Below are positions 13,236 through 16,362 of a stretch of 16,362 nucleotides of DNA, piece by piece. The DNA lies in the NCBI GenBank assembly GCA_013697395.1, contig JACCWY010000239.1, positions 1-16,362 of the forward strand. Direction: 5' to 3'. Each line of letters starts with the position of its first letter. The first letter of the stretch is position 1. Origin of the DNA: Chloroflexota bacterium. GTDB lineage: Bacteria; Chloroflexota; Limnocylindria; QHBO01. A program made the position numbers and the translations under genes. The notes beneath the pieces were generated by a model. That model saw only the letters and a program-made list of their open reading frames with translations. It searched no databases and had not been told where the DNA came from.

Positions 13236-13654
13236 TTGAGCTTCCGGCGCACCGTGGCCTTTGCGGCATTTGCCGCCCTGAACGTGGGCGTCAGTTTGGC
13301 GTTCACGTTGCCCGGGCCTCACAACGGGGATTGGCGCCTGTGGACCAAGCTGCCGGAGGTCATCGCTTCGGGAACGATCTATGCCACGGAGCCGCTCCCC
13401 TTCGCATGGTCGGTCCCCGCCGCATACCTAATGGTCGTGGTAACGATGATCGGATACTGGCACTGGTACGCCCTCCACTGCCTCGCGTTGCTGCTGCTCC
13501 GGCGCACTCCGATGATATGGCGGGGAGGGGTCGGATGGGCCGGGCCGTCAGCCCCTACATCATGCCGTACTACTTCCTGGTGCTCCTGTGGGAACGAGCG
13601 AGGCATCACGGCGGGCGTCCTCCCGCTTCGGTGCGAGCTCGAGGAGTCCCATGA
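13236..13654 (+). pseudogene. DUF2029/GT87-like membrane glycosyltransferase remnant, internally deleted and frameshifted
   Basis: From a TTG at 13236 (frame open further upstream to at least 13143 without ATG or GTG) the translation has a signal-anchor-like helix. Next come GDWRLWTKLPEVIASGTIYA, cut here at 20 residues, and WSVPAAYLMVVV...YWHWYALHCLALLLLR, collinear with residues 55-117 of the intact relative on the opposite strand (VDWVQYLDASRRVTEGDLYV, WRYSPIAAYAF...). About 130 residues are then missing: the frame jumps to IWRGGVGWA (like TWKGRLGWA at 249-257), loses about four bases, and resumes one frame over as VSPYIMPYYFLVLL (like VSPYLLPYYLLMGL, 261-274), ending at TGA 13652-13654. 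It is almost certainly non-functional. Its last 95 bases are antisense to the end of the intact copy. Confidence 0.72.
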
Positions 13655-14465
13655 GGAGGTAATAGGGAAGCAGATATGGGCTCACCGCCAGGCTCGCCCA
13701 TCCCAACCTCCCCTTCCAGGTCAGCCAGGCCCCCAGCGGCAGGCCGACGATCAACCAGGCCAGGCCGACGAAGCGGCTCGGGCCGACGTTGGTGCTCGAT
13801 ATGTAGATCGACGCCGGGGTGGCGATCAGCTCGGCAATCCATTCGTCGGCCCATCCGGTGGCGAGGACCGCGGCCCCATGGATCACGAACAGTCCCAGCA
13901 CGGGCAGCCGCCACTCCGGTCGCTTCCACAGCAGCCACACGGCCAGGGGCAGCATGAGCGGACGCGGGATGAGCAGCAGGCCCACGAAGTACGCGCCCGT
14001 CGCCAGCCTGCTGCCGGTGAGCGCCCATGCCCCCGCAAGCAGGAAGAACACGACCGTGTTGCCGGTCTCGATGTCGTACCAGAGCGGCCACGAGACGAGC
14101 GTCACCACTGCCAGGAGCAGCCGCGGCATGGCCACCGCAGCCGCGATATGGATCAGGCGCCACGCCGCGGTACCGATGATGCCGATGATCCCGAACGCAT
14201 AGGCGGCGATCGGAGAGTAGCGCCACCCGTAGTCCCCGGTCTGGACGTACAGGTCGCCCTCGGTGACGCGCCGCGAGGCATCGAGGTACTGCACCCAGTC
14301 GACGGCGTCGCCCCCGGCCAGGATAATTCCGATGGACCGCCCGACCAGGTAGATGTTGGGCGCCGCGACCACGCCTATGAGGATGGCAATTCCCGCCCGG
14401 AGGATGAGCGGGCGGGATCGCCGGCCGATCCGAGCATGGGTGCTCACGTCGACCGGTGATTTCAT
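13560..14465 (-). CDS. DUF2029/GT87-like polyprenol-phosphate-dependent mannosyltransferase, integral membrane
   Basis: A 301-residue polytopic membrane protein with about seven or eight hydrophobic segments (e.g. 21-42, 84-112, 115-127, 137-149, 159-180, 186-202, 234-247, 255-275). The stretch VDWVQYLDASRRVTEGDLYV (55-74) followed by GWRYSPIAAYAFG matches the D...Y..A......G..lY....f.Y.P pattern of GT87/DUF2029 GT-C enzymes that use polyprenyl-phosphate sugars at the outer membrane face. It is shorter than typical GT87 members (often 380-450 residues), so it may be a compact variant or clipped. The start is ATG 14465. It follows the spermidine-synthase-like gene by 50 bases on the same strand, probably one transcript. 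Its last 15 or so codons run antisense to the decayed copy, so the C-terminal tail after LLELAPK may be recent. Confidence 0.7.
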   Translation of the reverse strand: MKSPVDVSTHARIGRRSRPLILRAGIAILIGVVAAPNIYLVGRSIGIILAGGDAVDWVQYLDASRRVTEGDLYVQTGDYGWRYSPIAAYAFGIIGIIGTAAWRLIHIAAAVAMPRLLLAVVTLVSWPLWYDIETGNTVVFFLLAGAWALTGSRLATGAYFVGLLLIPRPLMLPLAVWLLWKRPEWRLPVLGLFVIHGAAVLATGWADEWIAELIATPASIYISSTNVGPSRFVGLAWLIVGLPLGAWLTWKGRLGWASLAVSPYLLPYYLLMGLLELAPKREDARRDASLVPTGAPGSSTA

Positions 14466-14515
14466 GGGCGGTTCACCCTCGTCCCTGTGGTGGCCCGTGG
14501 TACGTGGACCAGGCG

Positions 14516-16362
14516 CTAGTCTGCTGCGGCGGCCATGGAGGCCAGCGGCTCGGCATTGGCGAGGTATCTGCGACCGATGACAAAGGCGGCCCCGTAGAGA
14601 ATCGTGACGAGGACCGCGAGCGCGGTATACCCGGTCATGAGGGCGGTGTACTCGAGCACCCCTCCGACGACGGCTCCCAGCAGATTCGCTCCGAACGCCA
14701 CGTTCGACTCCTCGACGTTGTTGAACCGCTGCGCGAAGACGAGGTTAGCGATGAAGATCGGCGTGAACCAGAGCGCGACGGCAGCGACGAATCGAAGCGC
14801 GTCCGGCATGGCGAGCAGGCGCTCGACGGGCACGAGGATGGCGACGAGGACCGATGCGGCGAGCGCGCCGTACAGGAACAGCGGCCTCGGCAGGGTGACG
14901 CGTCGGGTCACCTCGATCGCCAGGTACACCGAGATGAGCACGCCGGCGAAGACGATCGAGTTGACGAACCACGTCGTGCCGAACAGCAGCGCGAACTGGA
15001 CCACGCTCTTCGTCTCGAGCAGCAGGAACGCGGCGCCCATGAAGAAGAGGTCCAGGTAGTTGCGCATCGGACCGAAGCGCGCCCCGGCCAGCCTGATCAG
15101 CGCGACGCCGGCCGCCAGGATCAGGACCATCGTGGTGAGATAGAAGCCGGGGATTCCGGCTTGGCGAAGGTAGGGAAATGGATGGTCGTCGCGGCTCGGT
15201 GCGGCGACGTCGGCGCCGCGCACCCACGGGCTCTCGCAGTCGACGCCCTCGGCCTGCGAGCTCACGGTCAGCACGGCGCGCTTCCCGATGTCGCCCAGCG
15301 TATCGACGCACGGCGCCTGCTGGAACGCTGTCTCCAGCGTGCCGGCGAATCGGTCGACCAGCCAGTCCTCGCGGTAGAAGTTGTACATCGAGAAGACGCC
15401 GTCGGGCTTGAGGCGCTCTCGTGCTGCCTCGATTGCCTCGAGCGTGAACAGGTAGCTCTCGAGCCGGATCGACGACTGGCCACCCACGAGCGTCAGCGAG
15501 TCCGGCAGCGCGAACAGGATGAGGTCGTACCGACGGTCGGTCTGCTCCAGGAACGCACGGCCGTCGGTGATGTGAACGCTGACCCGAGGATCGTCATACG
15601 GTCGGTTCGGATGGACGCGTTGCCCCAGGCGGTAGAGTTGCGGGTCGATCTCGACCGCATCAACCCGCCCTGCCCCCTGTGCCAGCGCAACGGCCACGTC
15701 GTTCCCGGTTCCGGCCCCGATGATCAGGACGTCGTCCAGGGCCGCGCGCGAACGCTGGTAGGGCATGTCATAGAGCGGCTCGACTTCCGCCAGCAGGTCG
15801 ATGTCCGCGATGATCTGGTGCGGGATGCCGTTCACCGCCACCGACCACGACTCGTCGTCGATCTGGACGGCGGTGATGCGGTAGTACGGCGACCAGGTGT
15901 ATGCCGATATCATCGATTCCCGGCCGAGCATGAATACGAGGCCCGCGAGGGCCACCGCCTGCACGATGCGGAAGTCCGGTGGAAGCAGGACGACGAAGGC
16001 GACGGCAGCAAGGGCCGCCCAGGTCACTGGCGGCGCGCCCAGGAACGACAACGCCGAGAACCCGGCGATCCCCAGGATGCTGCCCAGGATGTCGAGCCGA
16101 TACGCCTCCAGGGGTTCGAATCGGATGAACTGCCGAGCAAGCCCTTCGGCCAGCGTCGCGTTCACCGTTGCCACGGCCAGGAACAGGACGGGGAGAGTCA
16201 GCCAGGTAGGGAAACCGGTGGTCCCGAACTCGCCGAAGAAGATGAGGTCGCTCCCGGTGCGATCGATCTGGACCGGGAAGATGAGGACGAGGCCCACGAG
16301 GAGCGCCAGCGCGATCGGGCTGTAGGGGAAGAGATTGACGTGAGCCCTGGCGCGCAGGAAGC
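14516..16362 (-). CDS. membrane-embedded spermidine synthase-like protein, partial at 5' end
   Basis: The frame is open to the right edge; a GTG at 16297 is internal, because 21 complete codons upstream (FLRARAHVNLFPYSPIALAL) look like family sequence. Counting from 16297, residues 1-130 are hydrophobic segments. SAM/decarboxy-SAM-binding motif LIIGAGTGNDVAVALA is at 191-206, acidic VEIDP at 215-219 and DGRAFL at 245-250. DDHPFPYLR (370-378) and FFMGAAFLLLETKSVVQF (418-435) are typical of membrane spermidine/spermine synthase-like proteins, and more membrane segments run to the C-terminus. Such proteins combine an MFS-like membrane part with an aminopropyltransferase-like Rossmann domain; their substrates are mostly untested. 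The loop after YDLILFALPDSL lacks the usual acidic D-x-x-DP polyamine-site residues, so true spermidine synthase activity is doubtful. A 50-base gap follows before the GT87-like gene. Confidence 0.8.
   Translation of the reverse strand, partial: FLRARAHVNLFPYSPIALALLVGLVLIFPVQIDRTGSDLIFFGEFGTTGFPTWLTLPVLFLAVATVNATLAEGLARQFIRFEPLEAYRLDILGSILGIAGFSALSFLGAPPVTWAALAAVAFVVLLPPDFRIVQAVALAGLVFMLGRESMISAYTWSPYYRITAVQIDDESWSVAVNGIPHQIIADIDLLAEVEPLYDMPYQRSRAALDDVLIIGAGTGNDVAVALAQGAGRVDAVEIDPQLYRLGQRVHPNRPYDDPRVSVHITDGRAFLEQTDRRYDLILFALPDSLTLVGGQSSIRLESYLFTLEAIEAARERLKPDGVFSMYNFYREDWLVDRFAGTLETAFQQAPCVDTLGDIGKRAVLTVSSQAEGVDCESPWVRGADVAAPSRDDHPFPYLRQAGIPGFYLTTMVLILAAGVALIRLAGARFGPMRNYLDLFFMGAAFLLLETKSVVQFALLFGTTWFVNSIVFAGVLISVYLAIEVTRRVTLPRPLFLYGALAASVLVAILVPVERLLAMPDALRFVAAVALWFTPIFIANLVFAQRFNNVEESNVAFGANLLGAVVGGVLEYTALMTGYTALAVLVTILYGAAFVIGRRYLANAEPLASMAAAAD

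Noticed and set aside
13236..14459. A 407-codon plus-strand frame read as one protein
   Set aside because: Only the first 90 or so codons resemble a GT87-like protein. The rest is antisense to the intact minus-strand gene, so it is a remnant running into noise.
14466..14515. Repeated GTGG motifs and a weak TGGT...ACCA symmetry between the GT87-like and spermidine-synthase-like genes
   Set aside because: A four-base stem and short G-rich repeats are expected by chance in this composition; no T-tract or promoter pattern accompanies them.
1..16362. CRISPR arrays, tRNA or rRNA genes, transposases, toxin-antitoxin or phage genes
   Set aside because: No spaced direct repeats, cloverleaf-like sequence, transposase motifs or integrase motifs were seen on either strand; coding genes account for nearly all bases.

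Overview
The window is GC-rich bacterial chromosome (probably a metagenome-derived contig; it opens on an 18-C run). Two putative leaderless starts (TAnnnT, six bases, then ATG), a class II fumarase, a DUF309 protein and a membrane-embedded spermidine-synthase-like protein would suit Chloroflexota or Actinomycetota. That placement is inference; the window holds no rRNA, tRNA or single-lineage marker.

Left block (1-3110), housekeeping: a secreted TolB-like beta-propeller protein (5' end outside the window) converges on a two-gene minus-strand operon, DUF309 then fumC, whose ORFs overlap by ATGA. Divergent from DUF309 is the start of a GH13 alpha-glucosidase that breaks off after 45 codons at base 3242. 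I read this as the left edge of an inserted or rearranged segment.

Middle block (3281-13654), surface polysaccharide assembly. On the minus strand, three coupled genes run from about 9179 to 3281: a DegT-type PLP sugar aminotransferase; an 834-residue protein fusing a monotopic phosphoglycosyl transferase (PGT) to a complete FlaA1/WbpM/PglF-type UDP-HexNAc 4,6-dehydratase; and an O-antigen ligase/polymerase-like membrane protein with C-terminal TPR repeats. Divergent from them is a Wzx-type flippase. After it come a Methyltransf_24-type methyltransferase (minus), an ExoA-like GT2 glycosyltransferase (plus) and a coupled class I methyltransferase (plus). Together they would make a 4-amino-4,6-dideoxy sugar nucleotide, load the sugar on undecaprenyl phosphate, extend and methylate the glycan, flip it and polymerise or ligate it. 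No acetyltransferase, Wzz or tyrosine kinase is visible.

Right block (13236-16362): a decayed plus-strand copy of a DUF2029/GT87-like membrane mannosyltransferase overlaps tail-to-tail with an intact minus-strand relative. Upstream of the intact copy on the minus strand lies a membrane spermidine-synthase-like protein that runs off the right edge.

The most notable item is the PGT-dehydratase fusion together with its coupled aminotransferase: one polypeptide carries both the first sugar-modifying step and the membrane-committing step of glycan initiation.
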